Positions 11,750 through 23,795 of a stretch of DNA of 64,000 nucleotides are shown here, one piece after another. Below the pieces are notes generated by a model. The model was not told the DNA's origin. It did not search any database and saw only the letters and a list, made by a program, of their open reading frames with translations. The DNA is from Nageia nagi (taxonomy: Eukaryota; Pinophyta): assembly GCA_050084985.1 (NCBI GenBank), contig JBITNC010000001.1, positions 6,386,001 to 6,450,000 of the forward strand, written 5' to 3'. Both the position numbers and the translations under genes were made by a program. How positions within the stretch are numbered: the first letter of the stretch is position 1; each line of letters begins with the position of its first letter.

Positions 11750-13235
11750 TATTTGATTCATTTGATTCCTCTTCTTAAAATACTTCGATGTAGTGCACCT
11801 ATCCCTTCCCTAAGAAATGGTGCCTTAGCTCCTAATGCTTCTTATAGTAGAAGCATTTCCCCTCATATCTTAGCTTTCTCCTCATGGTAGTGTCCAACTA
11901 ATTTTTTCATGGTGGGGGAGATGGCTTGGCCTTGCTAGACCCCTCCTTTTCCATAAATAGCTTCCTTACATAAGCCCCTCTCTGTGTTGGACCTCCTCTA
12001 TGAGACTTCACATTCGGCTCAAGATAATAAGTCAAACAGATTGCATCATCAAGGCTCCTTGGAGAGTATACCTTGACCATACCTTAGAGTGGATCCATCA
12101 AACCCTCAATGAATAGGAATGTTAGTCTCTCCTTTGAAATATGATGGATCGTGAAAACAATCTTATGGAACTCTATCACATACTTTTCCATAGTGTCTTG
12201 TTGCCTCAATGTTGTTAGATCTTGAAAGTAGTCATTTTCCCTTTTTTTGTCGAATCTCTTTGCAAGCTTCCCAGTAAACTCATCAAATGAAGAGATATTT
12301 GAATACCCTTGGCTGATCACCCTATGTTGCCACCATTCTAGTGCATCCCATTCAAAATGCAACATGGAAAAGTGGATGGCTTCTTCCTACTCCATGTTTG
12401 GATTCAAGATGAAATAAGTATGCAATTGATGTAGCTAAGCCCTAGTTGTCATCTTCTTGCCATCATATATCAGTACCTGTAACTTACCAATCTTATGTTG
12501 CAAATCCCTTTTATTTGAATGTGCATTGCTAGGGGTGTGAGGAGTGTGAGTATGTCTTCCTTTCAATCCTAACAATTCCAAGTAACCATTAAAATCCACA
12601 TCCCTTCTCAACCCTAGATCCAATGATGTGTACTCTTTGAAGATTTAGTTCAGTTCCATGGGTCTGGGAACTCTATTTTTTGGCTCTTCCCTGAATTTCC
12701 TAGTGAACATATGTTTGGACAGCTACAAAATGATGGGTTTCTCCCCAACCCTACTAATTTCCTCATCTAGGTATCTCTCTAGGAGAGGGTTAGTACCCTA
12801 TTACACCCGATATGACTCGGATCCATGGTGTGTGGACTCTCAATCACTCAAACTTTGAGATATCTTCATTCTCTACTTCTGATCCTCTTGATATTCCTCA
12901 CTTGACTCCCTTATTTACTCTTGAGTGTGATGTGGGGGACTCATTCTCCTTTTGAGCTCCACATGAACTCCTAGTTGTTGATTTAACTATTATTGCATGG
13001 ATGTGATGGCTCTTGTCATATTGGTAATGGATGAAATCATCTCATTGAATTTCATTTAGGTGTTAAAGCCTAGAAGGGTGTAGAGCTTCTCCTCATTTCC
13101 AATCTGGATCTATCACCTCATGCACCTGCTTCTCCTATCTCCTCCTCATGTGGTGGTTCATTCATCCAATGCCTAGGTTCTTCCTCTTAGGCATCTAACC
13201 TTTTGCTCTTCTTCATGGATGCCATCTCTCTCCTT
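11750..13235 (-). pseudogene. Ty3/gypsy gag remnant with zinc knuckle
   Basis: The open core 12084-12365 reads ALEWWQHRVISQGY, then FDEFTGKLAKRFDKK, and an LRQQDTMEKYVIEFHK segment, the plant gypsy gag capsid pattern. Towards 11805-11870 a frame gives GKCFYYKKH followed by ELRHHF, a CX2CX4HX4C zinc knuckle in which two cysteines have been replaced. Upstream, near 13220, an ATG starts a basic N-terminus (MKKSKRLD). The gag lies inside a primer-binding site and LTR at 13294-14455, so the element runs on the minus strand. No pol domain remains to the left, so the element is truncated. Stops are frequent. Confidence 0.75.
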
Positions 13236-13293
13236 GTGTTAGATCTAGTGTAGTATTGGTGAACCACAAGTGTCATTCATAGGCTAGCCAAAA

Positions 13294-13309
13294 CCAGGCT
13301 CTAATACCA
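13294..13309 (-). other. Primer-binding site for initiator tRNA-Met
   Basis: CCAGGCTCTAATACCA reads on the minus strand as TGGTATTAGAGCCTGG, one base from the standard plant site. It lies one base from the LTR edge at 13311, the expected position for a minus-strand element. Confidence 0.85.
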
Positions 13310-13310
13310 T

Positions 13311-14455
13311 TGTAAAGATCCAAACAAGATCTCAAGCAATAATCTGTAAATTCAATTACAAAAATCTCAAGATAAGGCATCCACTTTATACTACAACAAC
13401 CCTAGTATGCCAATGTTGGGCCCCTTAAGCTCAATAACACCAAAAAATGTCAATGAATGGCCAATACCAACAATATGCAATAAAAATAAGCTTATAATGC
13501 CAATGTATATCTTACATATGCATAATAATGCCAAATGATTCCACAATATGAACATATACAACACAAATGCTAAGATCTGAATGTCCATGACTTATATTAT
13601 GATATGGAATGAGCAACAATATAATACCAAGCCCAAGAGGGATGACATCAACCTCTTAGGAGCTAACTAGGGTCAAAAAAACTCTCTTGCAGTATTGTAC
13701 GAATGTGGGACAGTAGTGCCTCCTCACAATTTGATTCATCTCCATCGAAGGAGCCCTCCTTAAATTCAGAAGAGAATGGCAAAGACTCCACCTCAAAATA
13801 CCATCGGATGGGAAAAGGTGCTAAACCAATGTTGTAGGTTTCCAAGATCCCTCAATCAAACAACCCTCTTAGGTATTCCACCTAAGGAATACACTTATCT
13901 CTATGCTAAGGTTGTGTTCATTGAATGTTGTAGAAGTAAAGGTATAATAATTAGTATATCCAATAAATGAGGCTCCAAGCCTCTTTATACTCCTTTCCTC
14001 ATCCTAGATCTCACCTTGAAATCACCACCAAGCTCTTAGGCCCTAATGTTAGCCTCCATAGGGCCTAAGATGCCCAACGTGGGTGCCTAGGGATCAAGCA
14101 TGCCAACATGGGATCCTGAGTTCCATAAATGCCAATGCAGGGTCAAGGGATGCCATGCATGCTCATGTGGGTCTAGGTGTCTATAATGGGCCAATGTGGG
14201 GTCTAGGGAACTCCCCAAAGCTGTTGAAAGCTTACAATATCCTATCCAGACCATTTAAGTGTATTAAGAATTTGGGATTCTCACAATCAAGTTCAAAATC
14301 TCCAAGTACACTTATCTAACATAGTCTACACTTGGGAGGGAGAAGTCCCACTAGGGGCTCATAGTGGGATCCATTGACCCATTAAAATCCTATCCCCACA
14401 CAACATAACACACCATTAATACAATATCACTAAGATGGGCCTTTTGGCCATTACA
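13311..14455 (-). mobile_element. 5' LTR of the minus-strand gypsy element
   Basis: The plus strand runs from TGTAAAGATC at 13311 to GGCCATTACA at 14455. In element orientation it therefore begins TGTAATGGCC and ends GGATCTTTACA, with TGTAA/TTACA terminal inversion. The primer site follows after one base. A minus-strand TATAAAG at 13983-13989 is a likely promoter. The partner LTR is not in place, so the target duplication cannot be tested. Confidence 0.8.
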
Positions 14456-15540
14456 AATATTTTATATGTTACAAGAGGGCCATCATGATATATGATAATA
14501 TTTTATGTGCATGTATTTATACCCATTGTGTATATAATTAGATCACATACATATATATGATGTACCAAGTGCATGTATAATTATAGTGTATGCATATAAA
14601 ATACTATTTTGTATGTATAATCTTATACCTCATACATTGTATATATGATATGCATTAAATTTAGGTAGGTGGAGAATGTTGCATATGTACCATATTTGAG
14701 ATATTGTGTCTGTATGAGCTGATATTTTGTGCACATATGATTATATCTTGTGCATGTGTAATACCAATATTTGCAAATGTATAAATAATTTGTTCATTTA
14801 TGTTTATATTTTATGTGTGTACCCTTATATTTCATGTGTATATCATAATAGTTATGCATATATCATGATATTTTGTGCATATGTATTGATATTGTATCTA
14901 TGAATAATGATATTTTATGCATATATAATGATATCTTGGATGTATGTAATTATAATATCTATGTATATGTGATTCACATAAACTTTGGGTAGGTGAGGAT
15001 GCATCTGTTGAAAGTTGGATAAGATAAGTTGTCATACACACATAGTAAGAGAGTTGATACACATACAAGGTATTCTTTGTATTGGAAAATGAGAAATTGG
15101 AAAAGTGCATATACATACCATGGTAAGTTGTCTAATTTACACACTTGATATTGATCCCTTATTGGGAAATAGAATACTAAAAATATGTTTAGCATATGTA
15201 CACGATAAGACAATCTATATACACATATGATTAAATTCTAGTTGAGAAGTAGGACACCAAAATTATACTTGGCATACACACATAATAAGATGATTGATAT
15301 ACATATATAGTTAAATTTCATTGAGAAATAATCATACCATAAATTATTTAATATACACATATGATAAGATCGAACAATATGAAAAATTAGATCGAACTTA
15401 AAATATTACAAGGATCTATGAGGAGAGAAAAACTGGAATAGCATGCATTAGATTTTTCCTAACCTATGTCACACCGTAAACTCTCTTGAAGAGTGTATGG
15501 GATTTAAGCTTTCTGTATCCTAATTTATTTTTGCATTTAC
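14456..15540. repeat. AT-rich degenerate tandem-like repeats
   Basis: Between about 14500 and 15370 the sequence is built of variants of ATATGTGCATATGATAT-like words spaced some 30-60 bases apart. They occur with tracts such as TGATATTTTGTGCATATGTA repeated imperfectly. The units are too diverged for a reliable period by eye. No gene is supported. Confidence 0.5.
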
Positions 15541-15989
15541 TCCACCTAGGGTGAATTTGTATTTTTATTATGCCTTGAACTCATTTTGTAGCTTCACCAG
15601 TTGAAGTTGTAAGAGCGAGCAATGGCACTCATAGTGAAGCATCCTTGGAACTTCATCCCCAAGGTGTACAACAAGGTAATACATATCCTGATATTGTCAT
15701 TCCTTTGAATTATTTACATCATGCATGTTCTTTGCTTGAATCGCATACCCTCATTGGGTATTTTCTAGGTCACATCCCATTGGATGCAGTTCTTAAGACT
15801 TGGATTGATCAATACTAGCATACCTATGGCATTTAGGTTGATCATGTCCAAAACCTTACCAAAGGTTTCTTTCATTTTCAGTTCTTCGACCATGAACAAA
15901 TGAAAAATATTCTTGATAAAGGGTCGAGCTATATTCATATCACCATTTTGATTTTTCAACCTTGTTCAAGGGCTTTTTCAATGAATGAC

Positions 15990-16600
15990 ATGGTTTCTCT
16001 AGTTTTCCTAATGTGGGTTAAGTTCCCAAGTCTCCCTCTTGCCATGTGGTATTTCCTATGACTTTTTGACACTCAAATTGGTAAATTTGTATGTGATAAA
16101 CTTGCTAGGTTCTATTTCATTCATCCATACAAAAAATGTGTGTTAAGGTTAACCTTACGAAGTCCTTAAAAGAATATATTGATATTTAGTTGGTATACCT
16201 TGCTTCACCAGAGGGTTGTTAATGTTAATCTCTTGAATACTTGTTATCAGTGTCAATCAAGTACACAAAGAATCAAGGATTCTCTACTTATGGTTGGATA
16301 AATTTAAGAATAAATCCATCTCCCTTGCTACTCCATATCCCTCTCAGGCTTATCCCATAAAGAGTTCTTAGGAGGAGTGGCAAAAAATGCATCAATATAA
16401 GGGAAAAGATACTAAACTAGTTAACTCCGTTCATCCAACTGCAAGCTATGCTCAAGTTGTAGCTCTCATACCATCATTGGAAATTAAAGCTGCTCCTCCT
16501 CCCAAACCTCAAAGTGTCAAGGAGTTAAGGGCTTATTTAAAGGAGGATGGTCTCCCTCTAGTTGCCACTGTTATTTATTAATTAGAGCAAGCATAGGGGT
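15990..16600 (+). pseudogene. LINE ORF1 remnant (DUF4283-like, zinc-knuckle region)
   Basis: One frame reads WVKFPSLPLAMWYF, then IGKFVCDKLARFYF and KKCVLRLTL. This is the DUF4283 pattern (WVRFPNLPLELW..IG..LG..D..T..ARICVE.DL) of plant L1 ORF1 RNA-binding proteins. It is followed by a KSLKEYIDI segment and the place where a CX2C knuckle is expected, now broken. An 64-codon open piece at 16387-16581 is the proline/lysine-rich linker after it. Multiple stops and frame changes are present. Confidence 0.6.
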
Positions 16601-16779
16601 TTCACACTTGAGCTATGCGCTAACATTGCCATATCCCACCTCTAGGAAATCTAATGTTACACATGGAAAAGCGACATCATACCAATCCCCCAAATAAAGG
16701 GAAAGAAAGTTTCTTCAACAACTCTTTCCAGTCACTTTCTAATTCAAAACTAGATGTGGATGCTCATGAAGGTATGCTC

Positions 16780-19700
16780 CAAGATATTTTTAATGAATTT
16801 ATTTTCATGGAATGTCTAAGGACTGAGAGATCTAGTTCACTATTACATGGTCCAAGAAGAGATGTTTTCATGTTTTCAATTGTATGGTCATCCTAATTTT
16901 GTGTGTATATAAGAAGTTAAAGTAATTTATTTCACTTTGCAATTGGCATGTACTTCCATTTGGTCAAGCAACCAAGTGTACGACATGAACCACCCTTATG
17001 GGAGTGGTGGCATCATCATTCTATTAGGTAACAAATGGAAGAGTAATTTCATTTCATGGGTTGCTGATCCTAATCATCATGTCATTTGGTTATTGCTAGA
17101 AGTTGATGACATATATTTCAGAGTCATTAATATTTATGCATCGAATGAAACCCCAAAAAGGTATGCGTTATGGCGGTGGTGTACATTGTTACTTACATAG
17201 GCAATCTAGCTAATATGTGGAGATTTTAATATGGTAGAAAAGGCATATGACAAGATTAGTTCCACTCCCAATAATGGGACCTTGGGGAATGGGAGGCATG
17301 GTTCTTTATGAAACACAAATTAGGTTTGGAAGACCCTAATGTAAACTTTAATGCAAACCTTTCCCCATAACATATTTAGTATAAATAATCCAACCTCTAA
17401 GCTAGCCATGCAAGAGTTATTAAATGACTTAACCATGCAATGCTTTCCATGAGTGCCCTCAACCCCATTTGTGGAAATAATCCCAAGCCTCACCTCATCT
17501 GATCATGCCCTCATCACCTTTATAATTCAAATAGATTATTTGTATCAACCATATTTCAAGTCCTAGTTCTTTCTAAATACATATTTGTTGCAAAGTAATA
17601 TTATGCTTTGCCACATTCACAAAGTGTGGAACTTAGCCCCCTGACCATCACATAACATAGGGTGGATAGATTGGTGGAATGTTGTGATTTTATGTACCTC
17701 TGCTATTTTGTGTAAACTAGGCAAGAAAGTTGCTAAGTTTAGACACCAATCTTTCACAACTCTTCATGTAGAATTTGCTCAAGTTTCTATTCATTTGGAA
17801 GCTAATTCGTTCTATACACACCTGCAAACATAAGCTACCCAAATTAGACATTAGCTCAAGCTAATTGAGTTGTATGAAGCTAAAGGAGACTAGATTAAAG
17901 CCAGACTACACTGGTTAAAGATTAGGGATAAGGTTTCCAAGGGTTTTTTTTAAAGACTCTTTCCACTGAGACAAGCCACCCAATTCAAAGCTCTATATGA
18001 TGATGGAGTTCAATTAACATCTCTTCTTGAGATTGCGAACTGCTTTACCCATAACTACACTCAAGTATTTGCAACTCATCCCTATATTCTCGAGCAATCT
18101 TTAGCTCTATAAAAATGTAAAGATGTAATACCTTCTCCACTCTCTCCCCTTCATAGAGTTAAATGTGAGAAGCTCTTATCCCTTAAGGAGTTAAAGGATG
18201 CTATTATGCAAATGGAAAATCTTCAAGGTTGGATGTCTTTCCCTATGAATTTTATAAAGCTTGCTAGGATTATTGAGGCTCATACCTTCATAAGGTTTAC
18301 CTTGAGGTAGTTCAAATTGGCTCTCTTGGTGCCCTTATCAATAAAGAGAATATTAAATTCATCTCGAATTTGAGTGACCCAGAGCTCATTTCAAACTGGA
18401 GGCCGATAACTCTTTTGAATGTCAGTTATAAAATCATTTCAAAGGCCCATTGCTTTGCACCTCGACCCATCCTTTCGATTATTATTCACTTTGAGAAAAC
18501 TAGATTTATTTAGAATTGCTACATCCTGGACAATGTAATAGTTGTGTGGGAGGGAATGGAGTGGTTGCGTTACAATAACCAACAAGCTCTCTTTATCAAG
18601 TTGGATTTTGAAAAAGCTTATGATAGGATTGAATGGGTCTTTATTTTTTCAATGTTGGAAGTTTTAGGGTTTAGTCCCAAAGTTATGAATATTGTGAACA
18701 TGCTCTTCAATGACACATCTATTGTTCTTTCTTTGAACAATATGTAGACAGAGGCTATTGGGCTTCACCGCTCTATTCGATAGGGTTTCCTACTAGCTTT
18801 ATCCCTTTATGTTCTAGTGGTAGAAGCTTTCGGATACCTGCTTGCCAAGCATTCTAGTGAAGAAAAAATCCATGGGATCATGCTTCCTGGGAATCAAGGT
18901 CAGCATGTCAATGGGCACTTTGAAGATGATTCTTTTTTAACCATCCATAAAGATGAGTAGTCCATTTCTGAGGCAATGGAATGCTTAGACACTTTTTGTA
19001 AAGCGTTAGGCTCTAGTATTCAATGGTCAACAACTTTTTGCTATAGGCAATCCCCTCTAGATATGCCAGCTTGGTTAGCCAATTATCCATGGAAATGGAT
19101 TTAGCTAGCTAGGGAGATGTTTAAGTTTTTAGGCATCCGACCCTTTGCATTTCAAGGGTTGCCACCCCAACTCTGAACTATGTTATTGCTAAAGTTGAAA
19201 AGAAGCTTGACTACTAGAAATCTAAAAGCTCTCATTAGTAGGCAAATTTCAAATTTGCTCTAAGGTGCTCGCTTCCATCCATGTGTACTACTCTTCCTGT
19301 TGGGTGCCTTCGCAATCTTGCTACAACAACCTAGAAAAGCTTTTGCGAGACTTTCTCTGGAATAGCCAAGCGGATAAGAAGGGATTTCACAAAGTGGCTT
19401 GACAAACTTGTTGTCTTCCTTAGGAATTTGGAGGTATAAGTCTTTTTTATTGCAAACACCAAGGTATGATTCTTTGTGGCAAGTGGATTGTTAGAGCTCT
19501 AAAAGGACTATAAGCTTGGAAAGTCCTCATCAAAAATGTAATTTTTACGGGCTTACCTCTTAATAGAAAAGCATGGAAAGGGTTAGATTTTCCTTCCCTT
19601 ATTATGGCTCCTGTTTATGTCAAAATTCCAAACTCCTTTGTCATTTGGAGTATTTGAAAAGCTTGGCAACAACTAGTGCCTTGGATTAAATGGAAAGGTT

Positions 19701-19930
19701 ATGAGTTTCATAAAGGGCTTTCTATTAATAATTTAAACATATGGTGGTCTTCCTTATTTCAACTTAATGGTACCCCTTTAGCTGAGGTTCAATGGGTGCA
19801 TGCCTACAAATTCTTCAAACACAGCATTGTTACCATTGCAAATGTTTTTGATAAGCACTCCAAAAATTTGATTCCTTGGGATCAACTCAAGTAAGCTTTT
19901 TGCTTGAATGCCTCAAATAAGGCCACTTAT
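16780..19930 (+). pseudogene. LINE ORF2 remnant: endonuclease and reverse transcriptase
   Basis: The endonuclease part lies at about 16790-17560 (a SWNVRGL-like start degraded to FMECLRTE, a GGIIILLGNKW segment, and a late SDHALI motif at about 17500). The reverse transcriptase part lies at 18150-18990. There ISNWRPITLLNVSYKIISKA is readable, then ALFIKLDFEKAYDRIEW (motif A with its aspartate) at 18580-18640. At about 18925 FEDDSFL stands in place of the usual FADDT. A typical LINE C-terminal segment follows at 19676-19894 (FHKGLSINNLNIWWSSLF). ORF2 in intact plant L1 elements is about 1,200-1,400 codons; this copy spans a comparable length but has many stops and shifts. Confidence 0.8.
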
Positions 19931-20170
19931 GACATTTTTTAATGAGCTAACACCTTATTATGTTCTTCACAAAATTGGTATAAACTCTTAAAAACCTTGG
20001 TGGAAAGAATGGGGATGGTATCATGATACCCCATTGCTTAACTATAGAGCGGCCTTGGGGTACAATTGGCTTATACAAGTGATTATTTTGGTGATTTGGT
20101 TTTAACTACAAAGGTTATCTGAGGTTTTTTTTTCGATGAAATTTTTTTCTGTTAAAAGTAAAAAAACTTT

Positions 20171-20843
20171 TACAACAAAAAGGAGTTTACATGTGATTGA
20201 CAATACACCCCAAAATATTACCATTTAACCCTAATCCTAAGTTAGATCATCCCGATCACATTAGCTTGTTAAAAATTAAGATAAAAAGAAACCATATATC
20301 ACATATGATCAAAACTCATTCATCTAACGATCACATTAACTTATTAAAAATTAAAATAAAAAGAAACCATATATCACATATAATCAAAACTCATTCATCT
20401 ACCCAAAGCCACTCTATACCATATATCTGGATTATGGATCACATATGACCAAAGAAACCATATATAACATATGGACAAAAAGTGATATGTGATCCGATTT
20501 AAACCCAGATAACCTTCTTTCACATCAATTCCAAAACTCATTCATCTACCGCCAATAACAAGTGATTATACCACTCACACTTTTATAAAGCATGACCTGC
20601 TTAAACGGTACCCATAATCCGGTATGGAGATGACTTCATTCCAGAAAGACAAATTCTATCAAGGTCTTTCACAATTCTATCAAGTTTCCACTGCTACAGT
20701 GTTGTGATTTACAACCTTGTACATGTTGCTACCTCCACGACTGTCACGATGCTTATTAAACCTCACCCCAAATTCCTCTTCACATTACTTACATTCACTA
20801 TGCAATCGAAATCATATATTAACAGAGGTAGAAATAGAAATAG
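20171..20843 (+). promoter_or_regulatory. Upstream region of the PPR gene, possible CCAAT and TATA elements
   Basis: Between the LINE and the PPR start codon there is no other gene. CCAAT at 20552-20556 and TATAAAG at 20584-20590 have promoter-like order, which would put the start of transcription near 20615 and give a leader of about 230 bases. This is sequence resemblance only; an upstream open frame starting at 20717 overlaps the PPR start out of frame. Confidence 0.3.
20254..20403 (+). repeat. 75-bp direct tandem repeat, two copies
   Basis: Two units starting GATCACATTA (20254) and GATCACATTA (20329) are nearly identical over 75 bases, each containing AAACCATATATCACATAT and ending AAAACTCATTCATCTA. 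Parts of the unit recur singly at about 20452-20475 and 20535-20550. Confidence 0.85.
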
Positions 20844-23361
20844 ATGGCCACACCTCCATCTCCTCCGCTTTTGAAGGCCATGGTCTTTTGTTTTCACAGT
20901 CGTACAATCTCATCACTTGCCCACCAAAATGATATCAATATCACTCTCAATCAACTCTGTCGACACGGGCAGTTGAAGGACGCATTGCACATTTTGCTAA
21001 CTACAAATACAGATACACACTCCTCTCTACGCTCTTCAACATGGCTTCAACTCCTGCAGTCCTGCATTGCCAACACTGCCCTTCCAGAGGCCAACCTCCT
21101 TCATTCACTCATCAATCGCATCCGACTAAAATTTAGCCCGTCCACAAACAAGTTTCTGCTAGACAGACTCATCTATATGTATGTCAAATGCGGAAGTTTG
21201 GCAGACGCCCGCGATGTTTTCGACTGTATGACTGAACGAGACGTCTTCTCATGGAATATGATAATTTCAGGTTACCAAAGACATGACTTTCCTCGACAGA
21301 CATTGACACTGTTTCACCAAATGCAACAAACAGCAGCTGTAGTCCAACCAGATCAATTTACCTTTCCCAGCGTCCTCAAAGCATGCACCAAACTGGGAGA
21401 TTTACAACAGGGTTTATGCATATATCAAAGACTTTTTAAAAGCGGACTTCTGTCAGATGTTGCGGTTATGAATGCCCTTGTAGATATGTATGCAAAATGT
21501 GGGAGCGTAGAGAAGGCACGTGAATTGTTTGACAAGATGCATGATGCAGACACAGTTTCCTGGAATGCAATGATCACAGGATATGCACAAAGTGGATACG
21601 TTGAAAGAGCCCGTGAATTGTTTCACAAAATGCCTCACCGAGATGTAGTCTCCTGGACTACAATGATCGCAGGATATGAACAGAATGGTTTTTTTGAAAA
21701 GGCTCTAGAGACTTTTAAGCAGATGCAATTGTCAGGTGTAAAGCCAAACTCTACAACCTTTGCCAGCATTCTTCCAGCATGTTCCACTATGGGATCTCTA
21801 GAAGAAGGTATCGACATCCATCAAAAAGTAGTTGAAAATGGTTTTTTCATCGAATGTTGTGGTTGTGAATGCCCTGATAGACATGTATGCAAAATGTGGA
21901 AGAATATACAAGGCTCTGGAGTTGTTTGACAAAATGCATGATGCAAACACAGTTTCATGGACTACAATGATCGCAGGATATTCACAAAACGGATATGTTG
22001 AAAGGGCACGTGAATTGTTTGACAAAATGTCTCACCGAAATGCAGTCTCATGGAATGCAATGATCGCAGGATATGCACAAAACGGATACGTTGAAAGGGC
22101 CCGTGAATTGTTTGACCAAATGCCTCATCGAAATGCAGTCTCATGGAATTCAATGATCGCAGGATATTCACAAAATGGGTTTTCTGAAAAGGCTCTAGAG
22201 ACTTTCAAGCAGATGCAATTGTCAGGTGTAAAACCAAACTCAGCCACCTTTGTCAGCATTCTTCCAGCATGTGCCACCATGGGAGCTTTAGAAGAAGGTA
22301 TCGACATCCATCAAAGAGTAGTTGAGAATGGTTTTTTATCAAATATTGTGGTTATGAATGCCCTAATAGACATGTACGCAAAATGTGGAAGAATACACAA
22401 GGCCCAGGAATTGTTTGACAAGATGCATGATGCAAACACGGTTTCCTGGAATGCAATGATTGGAGGATATGCAATTCATGGCTATAGCAAGGATGCCCTG
22501 AAACTTTTTGATCTGATGAAGCACTTGGGAACCAACCCTAACAACATAACCTTTGTATGTGTTCTACTTGCATGCAGACATGCAGGTCTAGTGAACGATG
22601 GCTGCAAATACTTTAATAGCATGAGTGACTCTTATTTCATTATTCCTGAGATGAATCATTATACATGCATTGTTGACCTTCTTGGCTGTGCAGGCTATCT
22701 TGAGGAAGCTTTGAACTTCATTGTCAAGATGCCCATAAGGCCTGACTCAGGCATGTGGATGTGTCTACTTGGTGCTTGTAGATCGTATAAGAAATTAGGA
22801 ATAGGGGAATTTGTGGCAACAATCATTTTTTTGTTGGAGCCTATAAATGCTTCATTTTGTGTTCTTCTTTCAAATATTTATGCTGAAGTGGGCAGCTGGG
22901 ATGATGTTCAAAGAGTAAGGACATTGATGAAAGATAGAGGAATCAAGAAGACACCTGGATGTAGTTGGATTGAAGTTGACAAAAGAGTACATACTTTTCT
23001 CGTAGGAGATAGATCACACCCACAAACACAAGTGATCTATGGAAAATTGGAGAAGTTGTCGAGTGAGATGAAGGCAGCGGGGTATATTCCAAATACAATA
23101 CCTGCGTTGCATGATGTGGAGGTTGATGATAAAGAATTGCTTCTCTGCCAGCATAGTGAAAAGTTGGCAATTGCATTCGGGTTGTTAAAGACCCCCCCTG
23201 GAACTGTTATTAGAGTTGTGAAAAATCTTCGAGTATGCGATGACTGCCATACTGCAAGCAAGTTTATCTCCAAGATTGTTGCAAGGGACATTGTTGTGAG
23301 AGATGCAAACAGATTCCATCATTTCAAACATGGAGAATGTTCTTGTGGAGATTATTGGTGA
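20844..23361 (+). CDS. PLS-class PPR protein with E and DYW domains, one frameshift
   Basis: PPR-DYW proteins bind organelle RNA through helical repeats and convert specific cytidines to uridine with the DYW deaminase. The first frame (20844-21929) starts MATPPSPP and looks like an organelle-targeting N-terminus. About 16 P, L and S motifs follow, then E1/E2, a PG-box (KKTPGCSWIEV) and DYW. The deaminase signature is intact: HSEKLA and CDDCH, ending GECSCGDYW. The reading frame shifts once, within TTTTTT at about 21842-21847. An internal paralogous module (about 22331) has the same context in frame. Removing one T would give a span of 838 codons, normal for the family. The first ATG is chosen because it opens the targeting-like segment; a second ATG follows at 20880. 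Intronless, as usual for PPR genes. Mitochondrion or plastid cannot be told apart by eye. Alternatives to a real mutation: an assembly error or a recent pseudogene. Confidence 0.9.
21500..22230 (+). repeat. 93-bp PPR S-motif repeats and a duplicated P-L-S module
   Basis: Successive 31-codon motifs at about 21950-22140 (GYSQNGYVERARELF, GYAQNGYVERARELF) are nearly identical at DNA level. A larger block at about 21640-21930 (a P motif ending QLSGVKPN, an L motif, an S motif) is repeated at about 22140-22440. This shows recent internal expansion within the repeat array. Confidence 0.85.
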
Positions 23362-23588
23362 TGCAAAGTAATACAAGATCTAAAAAAATCTTTCACAATG
23401 ACATGGTGCATGCTTTTAGGTAGAAAGGAAACCATGTTTCATTTCATTTTTTCAAAAAGTGCTGTTATTTTATATTTGTACAAGTAGAGAATGTTGTTGA
23501 TTGCTGACATCGTATTGTCAAGTGAACGTAATTGCCTACAAATATTGATGCGGTATTTGTGAAAGCTTTGTTTTTAATACTACAGATT
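23362..23588 (+). other. 3' flank of the PPR gene, conserved in the pseudogene copy
   Basis: This sequence is clearly related to 47765-47985 behind PPR copy 2, including a TGACATCGTATTGTCAAGTG-like segment. It is therefore the original gene flank. It is cut at about 23589 by the chromovirus, and its continuation appears at 42779. Confidence 0.8.
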
Positions 23589-23590
23589 TA

Positions 23591-23795
23591 TGGTGGGGAA
23601 AACAATTTTCCTCACTCACTAGCTAACCACTGGTGTTAAACCCTCCAAGCCTTCAAGCGATCACAAAGCCTTCTCGCGCCCAAGCCTTCCTGCCTTCTCA
23701 AAGTCTTCCTAACCGAGCGAGCAAGTGTCTTCTGCCTCCCACAACTGTGTGAGTAGGGCAGCAAGTCACCTCCGCCAGTCAGACGATTGGGCGGA
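23591..23795 (+). mobile_element. Outer chromovirus 5' LTR, first part
   Basis: This matches the start of the 3' LTR at 42154-42375 (CTCACTCACTAGCTAACCAC against CTCACTCACCACCTAACCAC). It is cut at 23795 by the nested LTR element and resumes at 29945. Confidence 0.9.

Larger units (their letters stand above)
15590..20170 (+). mobile_element. L1-type LINE (non-LTR retrotransposon), decayed
   Basis: ORF1 (DUF4283-like), an endonuclease and a reverse transcriptase occur in that order on the plus strand, followed by the usual plant LINE C-terminal region, with no LTRs. All reading frames are broken many times. The 5' and 3' limits are approximate: the 3' side passes into T- and A-rich sequence near 20110-20185. 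It ends a few hundred bases upstream of the PPR gene, so it may have displaced or contributed to that gene's promoter region. Confidence 0.8.

Noticed and set aside
14898-15213. Overlapping minus-strand ORFs of 72 and 79 codons
   Set aside because: They lie in the AT-rich repeat field and their tyrosine/isoleucine-rich peptides mirror that composition.
20197-20448. 83-codon ORF rich in KIKIKRNHISH repeats
   Set aside because: It is only the translation of the 75-bp tandem repeat.
20717-20932. 71-codon ORF upstream of and overlapping the PPR start
   Set aside because: Out of frame with the PPR gene and without a recognisable product; at most an upstream ORF.
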